A DNA stretch of 42,127 nucleotides from contig CAYQME010000016.1 of assembly GCA_964418645.1 (NCBI GenBank), forward strand, positions 1 to 42,127. The letters are read 5' to 3'. A program made the translations under genes and the position numbers. This DNA comes from JAADHG01 sp964418645 (GTDB lineage Bacteria > Bacteroidota > Bacteroidia > Flavobacteriales > Flavobacteriaceae). Positions within the stretch are counted from its first letter, which is position 1, and every line of letters begins with the position of its first letter. Shown here one piece after another: positions 1 to 8,254 of this stretch. The notes under the pieces were generated by a model, which ran no database searches, had not been told where the DNA came from, and saw nothing but the letters and a program-made list of their open reading frames with translations.

Positions 1-1334
1 GCATAACGCAACGGAAGATCTAACCAATTTCCTTTTTTTACAATCGATTTTTTATGCGAAAATGTATCAAAAGATCGCTTTCCATGATAAGCGCCACTAC
101 CACTATGACCAACACCACCAAAAGGTAATCTATGGTTAGCGAAATGTATTGTAGTATCATTTATTACGCCACCTCCAAATGAATGCGATGTTATCATTTT
201 TTTAGCAAATGTGTTATTTGTGCTAAATACATATAGTGATAATGGCTTGTTGTATTTAGAAATTACAGCGTTTATATTATTTTCATTTACATAACTCAAA
301 ACTGGAAGAATAGGTCCAAAAATTTCACCTTTCATAACTTCACTATCCAAACTTGGTTCATCTATTAACGTTGGTGAAATATAAAGCTCGTTCGCATTTA
401 TTTCTCCACCAATGGCTATGGTTTCATTTTGCAGCATAGAAACCAAACGATTAAAATTTCTCAGGTTTATTATTCGTGCCAGATCATTTGATGCTTCAGG
501 ATTTTTGGTGAATGCCACTTCAATTTCAGATTGCATGGCGTTAATAAATTGTTGCTTAACTGACTTTTGAATAAGTATATAATCTGGAGCAATACAGGTT
601 TGACCTGCGTTTAAAAATTTTCCCCAAACTATGCGCTTTGCAGTTAATTTTATATTGGCAGTAGCATCAATAATACAAGGGTTTTTACCACCAAGTTCTA
701 AAGTTGTAGGCGTTAAATGTTCGGCTGCTGCTTTAGCAACAATTTTACCAATGCCAACACTGCCTGTAAAGAATATATAATCCCAACGTTTAGCCAAGAG
801 TTCTTGAGCAACTTTGGCATCACCTTCTACAACTATAACGTGCTCAGGATCAAAAACAGTTGAAATAATATCTTTAAGAACTTTTGAAGTTTTCGGCGCA
901 AGTTCACTAGGCTTTAAAACCACCGTATTTCCAGCAGCAATAGCTCCAATTAAAGGTGATAATACTAATTGATAGGGATAATTCCAAGGTGCAATTATAA
1001 GTACGTTTCCATAGGGTTCAGAAAGTATTTTATCAGTTGATGGAAAGTTAAGCATCGAGGGGAAAATGCGTTTTGGTTTTGCCCAAGAACTTAGATTTTT
1101 AATGGTTAAATTAAGTTCTGCAATTACAACTTCGGTTTCCGTTAAAACCGACTCGAATTCAGGTTTCTTTAAATCGTCATAAAGTGTATTAACAATGTCT
1201 TTTTCACGTTTTATTACTTCATCTCTTAAACGTTTTAAACTTTGCTTCCTAAAATTAATATCTTTGGTAGCTTGTGATTTAAAGAAGTTACTTTGTTTAG
1301 ATATTAATTGCGATATATTTTGGTCGTTTTCCAT
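1..1334 (-). CDS. Aldehyde dehydrogenase family protein (3' end cut by window edge)
   Basis: NAD(P)-dependent oxidation of an aldehyde to a carboxylic acid is the family reaction; the substrate is not evident. I translated the minus strand from the ATG at 1334 and it stays open to base 1, giving about 445 residues. The family signatures are visible: an APWNYP motif, the Glu of LELGGKNP, and the catalytic Cys in GQTCIAPDY. The length and the short N-terminus fit the class 3 type of about 455 residues, so only roughly the last ten residues are missing. Its ATG directly follows the stop of the upstream penicillin-acylase gene (TAAATG), so the two are probably translated together. The physiological link between them is not known. 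Confidence 0.93.
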   Translation of the reverse strand, partial: MENDQNISQLISKQSNFFKSQATKDINFRKQSLKRLRDEVIKREKDIVNTLYDDLKKPEFESVLTETEVVIAELNLTIKNLSSWAKPKRIFPSMLNFPSTDKILSEPYGNVLIIAPWNYPYQLVLSPLIGAIAAGNTVVLKPSELAPKTSKVLKDIISTVFDPEHVIVVEGDAKVAQELLAKRWDYIFFTGSVGIGKIVAKAAAEHLTPTTLELGGKNPCIIDATANIKLTAKRIVWGKFLNAGQTCIAPDYILIQKSVKQQFINAMQSEIEVAFTKNPEASNDLARIINLRNFNRLVSMLQNETIAIGGEINANELYISPTLIDEPSLDSEVMKGEIFGPILPVLSYVNENNINAVISKYNKPLSLYVFSTNNTFAKKMITSHSFGGGVINDTTIHFANHRLPFGGVGHSGSGAYHGKRSFDTFSHKKSIVKKGNWLDLPLRY

Positions 1335-3713
1335 TTATTTAATAATAAGAACATTCTTAGAAGTCGATTTAATTTCTTCTTCGTTCATTATCATTTTTCT
1401 AAACTCTCCTTTATTATACATTTCGGCTTGATCTTTATAATGTGCACTAAATGGATTACCAGATTGTCCCGTTGGCAGAATACTCAAACTATTTTCAATA
1501 TCAGAAAAATCAACAATTCTTCGAGTTGAAGGTCCAGATGTGACTTTGTATTCTCCAGTTTCATCATAGAAAAATGCTAAATTATTTATAACTTCTCGAG
1601 TCCCATTAATTTTAAAAGGTCCAACATTAAAATATTTTCTCAAAAGGTCAATTTTTCCTATTGGGTGTTGGTGTTCTAGTGTATGGACTTTATTCCAGGT
1701 CCATTGGGATATGTTGTTACCTAATTGCTTTTCTAAAGCTGAAATTGCTTCTAGATATGATTGTCTAATAATATCTTTTCGTGATTCACTTTTATCTTTA
1801 GTTTCAATATTATCGAACCAAACAGAATTTTCTTTTGAGAATAAAGGTGCTATAGTACGTTTTATAAGATGTGTCTTCATAATTTGAGAAAACATATCAT
1901 CACCAAGTTCATCTTGAAGTGTATTTTTTAAACATAAATAAATAAACTTATGATAAATAGTAGGCGCAACGTCTTCTAACTGGTTGTCGCCATTCCAGTT
2001 TTGAAGGATGTTAAGTGCTTCTTGTTGATTATCGTTTAAGTCTTTTTGGTCAATTTGTGAAATCAAGGTTTTTGTAATTGTAGGATTCACAGATGAGGTT
2101 ACATCAGTAATCATTTTTGTGACATCTGTTTTATTCCAATCGTTTTTTGGATTCAATAATTGCACAATGCGTTTAGCCCTGTTTTCAGACAAATAATATC
2201 CTGGATAAAGCATTCCAGATATCGAATCAGGCTGATTATTTGCCGAATAGACATAATGCCAAGGCGGATTTATAGCTTTTGGATTTTCCGAAAAATCTAA
2301 ATATCTGATGCGTTCGTTTTTACCATTAGTACCATCCATTATGAATTTGGAATGTGAAGCTTTTGGTAATTCGTAAAGCTTTGCAGTAGCGTACCAGCCT
2401 ATATTATTTTGAGCATCACCATACATTATATTGAGGCCGGGAGCGTGGAGTAGAGGTAAAGCCGACTCAAACTCGGTTTGGTTTGTTGCATGAGACATTT
2501 TGTGAATAGCGTCTAATGAATGGTCTTCCAGTTGTGTATAAATCCATGACATTGCTATGGGTTGCTCCGAATTAATTTCGTTTACAATACCATTTAAAAT
2601 TGGTCCATGTCGTGATGTTTTTACGGTGATAGTAACATCGTCACCATCTTTTACTTTAATAGTTTTAGTCCTAATATCGTAAGCTTTCCAACCTTCGGTT
2701 GTTTGGTATAAATTAGCATCAGTAGGATTATTTTCTTCCCAATAAAAATCGATATCATCATTTTCAAACATTGTCATTCCGTAGGCAATTTTCCGATTGT
2801 GTCCTAAAACAGGAAAGGGAGATCCGGCTAAATGATAACCATACATTTCGTAATTAGGTGTATGTACATGTGCTTCATACCAAACAGATGGCTGTGAAAA
2901 GCCAATATGCGGATCGTTAGCAAACAGCACTTTACCTGTGCTCGTTTTTTGCGGTCCAATAACCCAACTGTTACTTCCAATAAATTGTGACATTGGGAGA
3001 TTGCTTAATGCTTCATCAATGAAGGCCATTAGAGTATTACTAACCGTTAAGGAATCTATTTGGGAATAGTTTTTAATAAATTCTGAATTTGGAGTTGCAT
3101 CTATTGCTAAATCAGTTAAATACTGTTCACCTAATTTGTTTTTAATATTGGTTAATAATGGGTCGGTTTTGTGCGCCATAGCAAAGCTAAATGCCATATA
3201 ACCCATCACGTTTTGTACATCTTTTACAGTAAAGGGCTGTTTTTCGATACCTGTTAAATAAAACTCTATAGGCTTTGAACCTTCTTCAATAAACTGATTG
3301 ATACCCTTTAAATATGCTTTTGTTAATTGATAAGCTTGGCTTGTAGTGTCAAGTTTAGCGATTGTTTTTTCTGAAGCTTCATCAATGCCTAAACTAATAA
3401 ACAAACGATCGGTTTTAACGAGTTCTTCGCCAAAAATTTCAGCAAGTCTCCCTGTTGGAATACGACGAAGTAATTCCATTTGCCATAATCTGTCTTGAGC
3501 ATGTACGTAACCTAATGCTGTAAAAGCATCATTTTCATTCTGTGCATAAATGTGTGGAATTCCGTAGGTGTCATAATAAACGTCAACTTCATCTTGAATA
3601 TTTTTTATATCAATAGTTCCATTATAAGTTGGTTTTAGGCTATTAATAAACCACCAACCACCTATAAATAGGATTACAATAATAGGGGCTAAAATTTTTA
3701 AAAATCGCTTCAT
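1335..3713 (-). CDS. Penicillin acylase family (Ntn-hydrolase) protein
   Basis: 792-residue precursor of an N-terminal-nucleophile amidase (peptidase family S45). Residues 6-23 are hydrophobic and act as a signal or membrane anchor, so the enzyme should be periplasmic or membrane-tethered. The GSNSW motif at 246-250 marks the autocleavage site, with Ser247 becoming the new N-terminal nucleophile of the beta chain. The preceding 246 residues would form the anchor, alpha chain and spacer. Family substrates include beta-lactam side chains, acyl-homoserine lactones and other N-acyl compounds; the sequence does not say which applies here. It is followed without a gap by an aldehyde dehydrogenase and preceded 55 bases upstream by a pseudouridine synthase on the same strand. 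Confidence 0.92.
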   Translation of the reverse strand: MKRFLKILAPIIVILFIGGWWFINSLKPTYNGTIDIKNIQDEVDVYYDTYGIPHIYAQNENDAFTALGYVHAQDRLWQMELLRRIPTGRLAEIFGEELVKTDRLFISLGIDEASEKTIAKLDTTSQAYQLTKAYLKGINQFIEEGSKPIEFYLTGIEKQPFTVKDVQNVMGYMAFSFAMAHKTDPLLTNIKNKLGEQYLTDLAIDATPNSEFIKNYSQIDSLTVSNTLMAFIDEALSNLPMSQFIGSNSWVIGPQKTSTGKVLFANDPHIGFSQPSVWYEAHVHTPNYEMYGYHLAGSPFPVLGHNRKIAYGMTMFENDDIDFYWEENNPTDANLYQTTEGWKAYDIRTKTIKVKDGDDVTITVKTSRHGPILNGIVNEINSEQPIAMSWIYTQLEDHSLDAIHKMSHATNQTEFESALPLLHAPGLNIMYGDAQNNIGWYATAKLYELPKASHSKFIMDGTNGKNERIRYLDFSENPKAINPPWHYVYSANNQPDSISGMLYPGYYLSENRAKRIVQLLNPKNDWNKTDVTKMITDVTSSVNPTITKTLISQIDQKDLNDNQQEALNILQNWNGDNQLEDVAPTIYHKFIYLCLKNTLQDELGDDMFSQIMKTHLIKRTIAPLFSKENSVWFDNIETKDKSESRKDIIRQSYLEAISALEKQLGNNISQWTWNKVHTLEHQHPIGKIDLLRKYFNVGPFKINGTREVINNLAFFYDETGEYKVTSGPSTRRIVDFSDIENSLSILPTGQSGNPFSAHYKDQAEMYNKGEFRKMIMNEEEIKSTSKNVLIIK

Positions 3714-3768
3714 ATTTTAAAAATAAAATTAGATTTAAAACTACAAAAAATTAATTTATTGATTTTAG

Positions 3769-4470
3769 TTATTCGATGCAAGCTTCCCAAATGGCATCTT
3801 GTGGAGGAGCTGCAATAATTCGTATGTTTTCTTTGCTTACAGGATGTACAAACTCTAGCTTTCGTGAATGTAAATGAATACTTGCGTCTGGATTACTTCT
3901 ACTAAATCCATATTTTAAATCACCTTTTATTGGCGATCCAAGACTAGACAATTGCGAACGAATTTGATGATGTCGTCCGGTTTCTAGATTTACTTCTAGT
4001 AAATAATAGCGATTTAATGCCTTTATTATTTCATAATGAAGAATCGCTTTTTTAGTATCAGTTGTTTCCTTAGTAAAAGCAGTTGATTTATTATTCTTAG
4101 GATTTTTCTTTAACCAATGTATTAAGGTGTCTGTCTCTTTAGGAGGTTTTTGACCAACAATAGCCCAATACGTTTTTTTAATATCTTTTTCGGCAAATAA
4201 TTTATTTAATCTTGTTAAGGCTTTTGAGGTTTTAGCAAAAACAACAATACCTGTTGTTGGTCTGTCTAAGCGATGTACCACACCAAGATATACATTTCCG
4301 GGTTTATTGTACTTATCTTTAATATATTCTTTTACAACTTCACTTAAAGGTTTGTCGCCAGTTTTATCACCTTGCACAATATCTCCGGCGCGTTTATTAA
4401 TAATAATGATGTGATTATCCTCAAAGAGAATTTGAAGGTTACTCTTACTTGATAAAATTTTATCTTTCAA
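3769..4470 (-). CDS. RluA-family RNA pseudouridine synthase
   Basis: Converts specific uridines in rRNA or tRNA to pseudouridine. The 233-residue protein has the RluA catalytic motif HRLDRPTTG with the catalytic Asp69, and the downstream ETGRHHQIR motif. It has no N-terminal S4 RNA-binding domain, so it belongs to the short RluA-like group rather than full RluC or RluD. The target nucleotide cannot be assigned. It lies downstream of panB on the same strand, but the spacer between them contains a 7-base tandem repeat and a 100-N assembly gap, so the true distance and any transcription link are unknown. Confidence 0.92.
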   Translation of the reverse strand: MKDKILSSKSNLQILFEDNHIIIINKRAGDIVQGDKTGDKPLSEVVKEYIKDKYNKPGNVYLGVVHRLDRPTTGIVVFAKTSKALTRLNKLFAEKDIKKTYWAIVGQKPPKETDTLIHWLKKNPKNNKSTAFTKETTDTKKAILHYEIIKALNRYYLLEVNLETGRHHQIRSQLSSLGSPIKGDLKYGFSRSNPDASIHLHSRKLEFVHPVSKENIRIIAAPPQDAIWEACIE

Positions 4471-4481
4471 AAATAATAGGT

Positions 4482-4613
4482 TTGACTATTGACTATTNNN
4501 NNNNNNNNNNNNNNNNNNNNNNNNNNNNNNNNNNNNNNNNNNNNNNNNNNNNNNNNNNNNNNNNNNNNNNNNNNNNNNNNNNNNNNNNNNNNNNNNNTTG
4601 ACTATTGACTATT
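4482..4613. repeat. Heptanucleotide tandem repeat TTGACTA interrupted by a 100-N assembly gap
   Basis: The 16 bases before the gap (4482-4497) and the 16 bases after it (4598-4613) are the same sequence: two TTGACTA units plus TT. The N run is exactly 100, which is a conventional placeholder. The simplest reading is one longer array of 7-base units that the assembler could not cross. The right end of the array reaches the stop codon of panB. Confidence 0.85.
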
Positions 4614-5430
4614 AATATTGCTCTTCACTATTTGGGAAATCAACATTCTTTACATCTGTTACATATTGCGAAATGGCTTTAGTCATATCTTCATATAAAT
4701 GCATATAACGACGCAAAAAGCGAGGGTTAAATTCGTGTGTCATTCCTAGCATATCATGTAATACGAGTACTTGACCATCCACACCATTCCCAGCGCCAAT
4801 ACCTATAATAGGGATACTTACACTTTCAGCAACTTGTTTAGCTAAAGCCGCAGGAATTTTTTCAAGAACAATACCAAAGCAGCCAATTTTCTCTAGCATT
4901 TTGGCATCTTCAATAAGTTGTGTAGCTTCTTGTTCGTCTTTAGCTCTAACTGTGTAAGTCCCAAATTTATAGATAGATTGTGGTGTTAAACCCAAATGTC
5001 CGATAACAGGAATTCCTGCGTTTAAAATACGCTTAATAGAGTCTTTAACTTCTTTTCCACCTTCAACCTTTACGGCATGTCCACCACTTTCCTTCATAAT
5101 TCTTATAGCTGAACGTAACGCTTCTTTAGGATCACTTTGATAGCTACCAAAAGGCAAATCTACAACTACAAGAGCACGATCAATAGCACGTATGACTGAA
5201 GATGCATGATAGATCATTTCGTCTAAAGTAATAGGTAAAGTAGTTTCATGTCCTGCCATCACATTACTGGCCGAATCACCTACAAGAATAACATCAATAC
5301 CTGCACCATCTACTATTTTTGCCATCGTGTAATCGTATGCTGTTAGCATCGATATTTTTTCACCATTAGCTTTCATATCAACTAATGTTTTTACTGTAAT
5401 TCTTTTATATTCCTTTTTTGCAGTAGACAT
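4612..5430 (-). CDS. panB: 3-methyl-2-oxobutanoate hydroxymethyltransferase
   Basis: First committed step of pantothenate (and so coenzyme A) synthesis: transfer of a hydroxymethyl group from 5,10-methylenetetrahydrofolate to 2-oxoisovalerate, giving ketopantoate. The 272 residues match the family length. Metal and substrate residues are visible: Asp52-Ser53 in VGDS, Asp91 in VVDLPFGS, Lys121 and Glu123 in VKVEGG, His145 in GHLGLTPQ and the general base Glu190 in IVLEKIP. There is a short extension of about ten residues at each end compared with E. coli PanB. No other pantothenate gene is in the window. Its stop codon abuts a tandem-repeat array. Confidence 0.97.
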   Translation of the reverse strand: MSTAKKEYKRITVKTLVDMKANGEKISMLTAYDYTMAKIVDGAGIDVILVGDSASNVMAGHETTLPITLDEMIYHASSVIRAIDRALVVVDLPFGSYQSDPKEALRSAIRIMKESGGHAVKVEGGKEVKDSIKRILNAGIPVIGHLGLTPQSIYKFGTYTVRAKDEQEATQLIEDAKMLEKIGCFGIVLEKIPAALAKQVAESVSIPIIGIGAGNGVDGQVLVLHDMLGMTHEFNPRFLRRYMHLYEDMTKAISQYVTDVKNVDFPNSEEQY

Positions 5431-5547
5431 GATTGTTGGATTATTTAGAATGTAAAAATACTAAATATTGGTATAGATTATAATAGTGTTAAACTTTTCT
5501 TTAAATCTTTTTAGATATCTTGCGAACACTTATTTTAGAGAAAATTA

Positions 5548-6021
5548 ATGACAATGAAATATACTCTACTTTTAATTGCAATATTATGCACAACTTTAGT
5601 TAATGCTCAAACTGATGAAACGGCAAATGTAAAAGCTGCTATAGATACTTTTTTTGAAGGTTTTCATAAAGGAGATACAACGTTGATGAAAACTGTGATG
5701 ATGGGTAAATTCATGACACAAACAGCGTTTAAAAACAAGGAAGGAAAAGATGTATTAAGAACTGATGATTCGTCTAAACTTATTGAAGCCATTGCTAAAC
5801 GGCCAGTGAGTCAAAAATGGGATGAGCGTTTAAAGGATTACATTATTAAAGTAGATGGTAATATGGCAAATGCTTGGACACCATATGAGTTTTGGTTCAA
5901 TGGTAATTTTAGCCATTGCGGTGTAAACTCATTTCAACTATTTCATGATAATGGGCAATGGAAGATTATCTATTTAATTGACACTAGACAGCGTTCTGGG
6001 TGTAATGAGTCTGAAGATTAA
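5548..6021 (+). CDS. Exported NTF2-like (SnoaL/DUF4440-type) protein
   Basis: 157 residues with a clear signal peptide (hydrophobic core, then VNAQT) and a single NTF2-like cone-fold domain. Family hallmarks are the early IDTFFEGFHKGD stretch, the WTPYEF strand and the C-terminal HDNGQWKIIYLIDTR strand. Such proteins bind small ligands or act as accessory factors, and no catalytic function can be inferred. An ATG two codons downstream is an alternative start and gives an equally good signal peptide. A TATCTTGCG sequence near 5514 could be its -7 promoter element. The gene converges on the L-serine dehydratase gene and the two stop codons overlap by four bases. Confidence 0.82.
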   Translation: MTMKYTLLLIAILCTTLVNAQTDETANVKAAIDTFFEGFHKGDTTLMKTVMMGKFMTQTAFKNKEGKDVLRTDDSSKLIEAIAKRPVSQKWDERLKDYIIKVDGNMANAWTPYEFWFNGNFSHCGVNSFQLFHDNGQWKIIYLIDTRQRSGCNESED

Positions 6022-7439
6022 CAATCAGATAAACTCACTCTAACCGCTAAACCACCTTCTGAAGTTTCTTTGTATTTGTTATTCATGTCTTTTGCGGTTT
6101 CCCACATGGTATCTACAACTTTATCTAAAGGTACTTTAACATGTTTAGGATCGGTATCTAAAGCAAGTTCAACAGCATTTATTGCTTTTATGGCTCCCAT
6201 AGAATTACGCTCAATACAAGGCACTTGTACCAAACCACCAATAGGATCACAGGTTAGTCCTAAATGATGTTCCATAGCGATTTCGGCAGCTATCATAACT
6301 TGTTCTGGGTTTCCACCCAATAATTCGCAAAGCGCACCTGCAGCCATGGCAGAAGAGACACCAATTTCTGCTTGACAACCTCCCATTGCAGCAGATATTG
6401 TTGCTCCTTTTTTAAAGATGCTTCCTATTTCTCCAGCAACCAATAAGAACCGTTTGATTTCTTTAAATCCAGCTTCATGATTCTCTATAACCAAATAGTA
6501 CATCAATACAGAAGGGATAACTCCAGCACTTCCGTTTGTAGGAGCAGTAACTACACGACCTAATGAAGCGTTAACTTCATTAACACTCAATGCAAAACAG
6601 CTTACCCATTTTAATATTTGACGAAACTTTACTTCTGTTTCTCTAATACTTTCAAGCCATTTTTGAGGTGTATTATACGGCACATCTCCAATTAGTTTTT
6701 GGTGTATATCAAAAGCACGGCGACGTACATTTAATCCTCCTGGTAGCTTTCCTTCTGTATGACAACCTATATACATACATTCTAACATGGTATGCCAAAT
6801 GCGAATAAGTTCAAAATCGATTTCTGTTTCTTGTCGTAAAGATTTTTCATTCTCTAAGACAATTTCAGAGATTGATTTGTTTTCTTTAGAACAATAAGCT
6901 GACAATTCAGAAGCTTTAGCAATTGGAAATGGAAATGTTTTATAGATTTTTAAGTTTTCTTTGGCATGCGTCAATGCTTCCTTTACAACAAAGCCACCAC
7001 CAATAGAGTAGAAGGTAGACATATAATCTTTGCTATCAATAGTTGCTGAAAACATTATTCCATTAGCATGAAATGGAAGGAATGTTTTATCAAAAATGAT
7101 ATCAATTTCTGGATTGAAAGCAATATTCTTCTCTCCATTTAAGTTTAAAAGATGAGTGGATTGAATAGCCTGAATAATACTGCCAATCGATGCTACAGGA
7201 ATTGTTTCTGGATCAGCACCTGTAAGTCCTAACATAATGGCTAAATCTGTGGCATGCCCTTTTCCTGTTAGGGATAGAGAGCCATACAAATCTACTTTAA
7301 TAGCTTCAACAACATCAAAACGGTTTTCAGATTTAAGTTCATCAATCCAACGCTCTGCAGCACGCCAAGGCCCAAGGGTATGTGAACTGGATGGACCAAT
7401 TCCTATTTTAAGCATATCAAAAACCGAGATACATTCCAT
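6018..7439 (-). CDS. sdaA: L-serine ammonia-lyase (iron-sulfur L-serine dehydratase)
   Basis: Deaminates L-serine to pyruvate and ammonia using a [4Fe-4S] cluster. The 473-residue protein is the single-chain type, with beta domain first and alpha domain second. The N-terminal signature GPSSSHTLGP is present, and the C-terminal domain has cysteines in GGCQAEIG, GLTCDPIGG and QVPCIERN, which fit the cluster ligands. The start at 7439 gives the usual MECISVFDMLKIGIGPSSSH opening. It stands alone on the minus strand, convergent with the NTF2-like gene; the lipoprotein gene upstream on the same strand has its own terminator. Confidence 0.97.
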   Translation of the reverse strand: MECISVFDMLKIGIGPSSSHTLGPWRAAERWIDELKSENRFDVVEAIKVDLYGSLSLTGKGHATDLAIMLGLTGADPETIPVASIGSIIQAIQSTHLLNLNGEKNIAFNPEIDIIFDKTFLPFHANGIMFSATIDSKDYMSTFYSIGGGFVVKEALTHAKENLKIYKTFPFPIAKASELSAYCSKENKSISEIVLENEKSLRQETEIDFELIRIWHTMLECMYIGCHTEGKLPGGLNVRRRAFDIHQKLIGDVPYNTPQKWLESIRETEVKFRQILKWVSCFALSVNEVNASLGRVVTAPTNGSAGVIPSVLMYYLVIENHEAGFKEIKRFLLVAGEIGSIFKKGATISAAMGGCQAEIGVSSAMAAGALCELLGGNPEQVMIAAEIAMEHHLGLTCDPIGGLVQVPCIERNSMGAIKAINAVELALDTDPKHVKVPLDKVVDTMWETAKDMNNKYKETSEGGLAVRVSLSDC

Positions 7440-7520
7440 TTGCTAATACTTTTTTGTATTTGGACAAATATACACGTTGTGGGCTTAAAATTGTAGAGAC
7501 AAGATTTAATTATTTTGCAT

Positions 7521-7552
7521 AAAAAAAGCCCAAAAGTATACTTTTGGACTTT
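7521..7552 (-). terminator. Rho-independent terminator after the collagen-like lipoprotein gene
   Basis: Read on the minus strand, a stem AGTCCAAAAG / CTTTTGGGCT is followed by a run of seven T. It lies about 20 bases beyond the lipoprotein stop codon and before the serine dehydratase start. Confidence 0.85.
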
Positions 7553-7574
7553 ATAGTTTTACCTGAATGATTTG

Positions 7575-8078
7575 TTATCTAAAATCAATACTTTGAATGT
7601 TATTTGCATTTAACACAGCATTAATATTTGATACATCAATACCATCAATATTATCAGCAGGTATAACAACCACTCTAAAAACTTGACCTTGTGTCCAAAC
7701 ATTATCTAAAATATTGAAATCTGTAGTACCATCTAAAAATAAACGAACGTCTTCTTGAGTAAAATCGAAGTTGTAAACAAGACTGCCATCATCAAATGTA
7801 ACCGTTTGTGGCATTAAACGCCATATATCTTGTTCGTTAGATGTGTCCCATAAAATGTAAACTAAAGTTACATCTGATGGTAATACGGTAAATCCGTAAG
7901 GTTCAATAAATTCAAAATTGTTGGCGGTATTAAAATCAATTTCAATTTCAAAAGCAGATGAAGCTATAATTTCGCCATCTAATCCATCCAACCCATCAAA
8001 TCCTGGAGGTCCTGGATCGCCTTCACAAGATGTTAATAATAAAGCAAATACTGAAATTAAGGATAATATACGTTTCAT
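7575..8078 (-). CDS. Small lipoprotein with collagen-like triplets, function unknown
   Basis: 167 residues. A lipoprotein signal peptide ends in the lipobox LLTSC with Cys18 as the lipidated residue. Immediately after it come five Gly-X-Y triplets (GDP GPP GFD GLD GLD). The remaining 130 residues look like a beta-rich domain with many aromatic and acidic residues and no motif I recognise. The collagen-like stretch next to the lipid anchor probably acts as a stalk that holds the domain away from the membrane. No sorting signal for surface export (such as a run of acidic residues right after a Lys or Gln at +2) is obvious. The gene is divergent from dnaK and has its own terminator. Confidence 0.8.
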   Translation of the reverse strand: MKRILSLISVFALLLTSCEGDPGPPGFDGLDGLDGEIIASSAFEIEIDFNTANNFEFIEPYGFTVLPSDVTLVYILWDTSNEQDIWRLMPQTVTFDDGSLVYNFDFTQEDVRLFLDGTTDFNILDNVWTQGQVFRVVVIPADNIDGIDVSNINAVLNANNIQSIDFR

Positions 8079-8144
8079 ATAAATATAGTTTTATTGTCAT
8101 ATATCAAATCATATACCAAAGTGATATTTAGATAAATATGTTTT

Positions 8145-8188
8145 ACGAAATTTTCGTCTGACATCATGTCATATTTTTTGCCATGGCA
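8145..8188. promoter_or_regulatory. Three consecutive palindromes upstream of dnaK
   Basis: ACGAAA-T-TTTCGT (8145-8157) and TGACAT-C-ATGTCA (8159-8171) are both perfect 13-base palindromes with a single central base, with centres 14 bases apart. TGCCATGGCA (8179-8188) is a perfect 10-base palindrome. They lie 67-110 bases before the dnaK start, in the dnaK/lipoprotein divergent spacer. A possible promoter (TTG at 8178-8180, then TATATC at 8200-8205) overlaps the third one. The position suits operator or stress-regulator sites; the binding protein is unknown. Confidence 0.45.
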
Positions 8189-8254
8189 TAAAGATTGACT
8201 ATATCAAGATGTATTTAAAATAAAACAGAACACAATTAAAGAATAAATAAAGTT

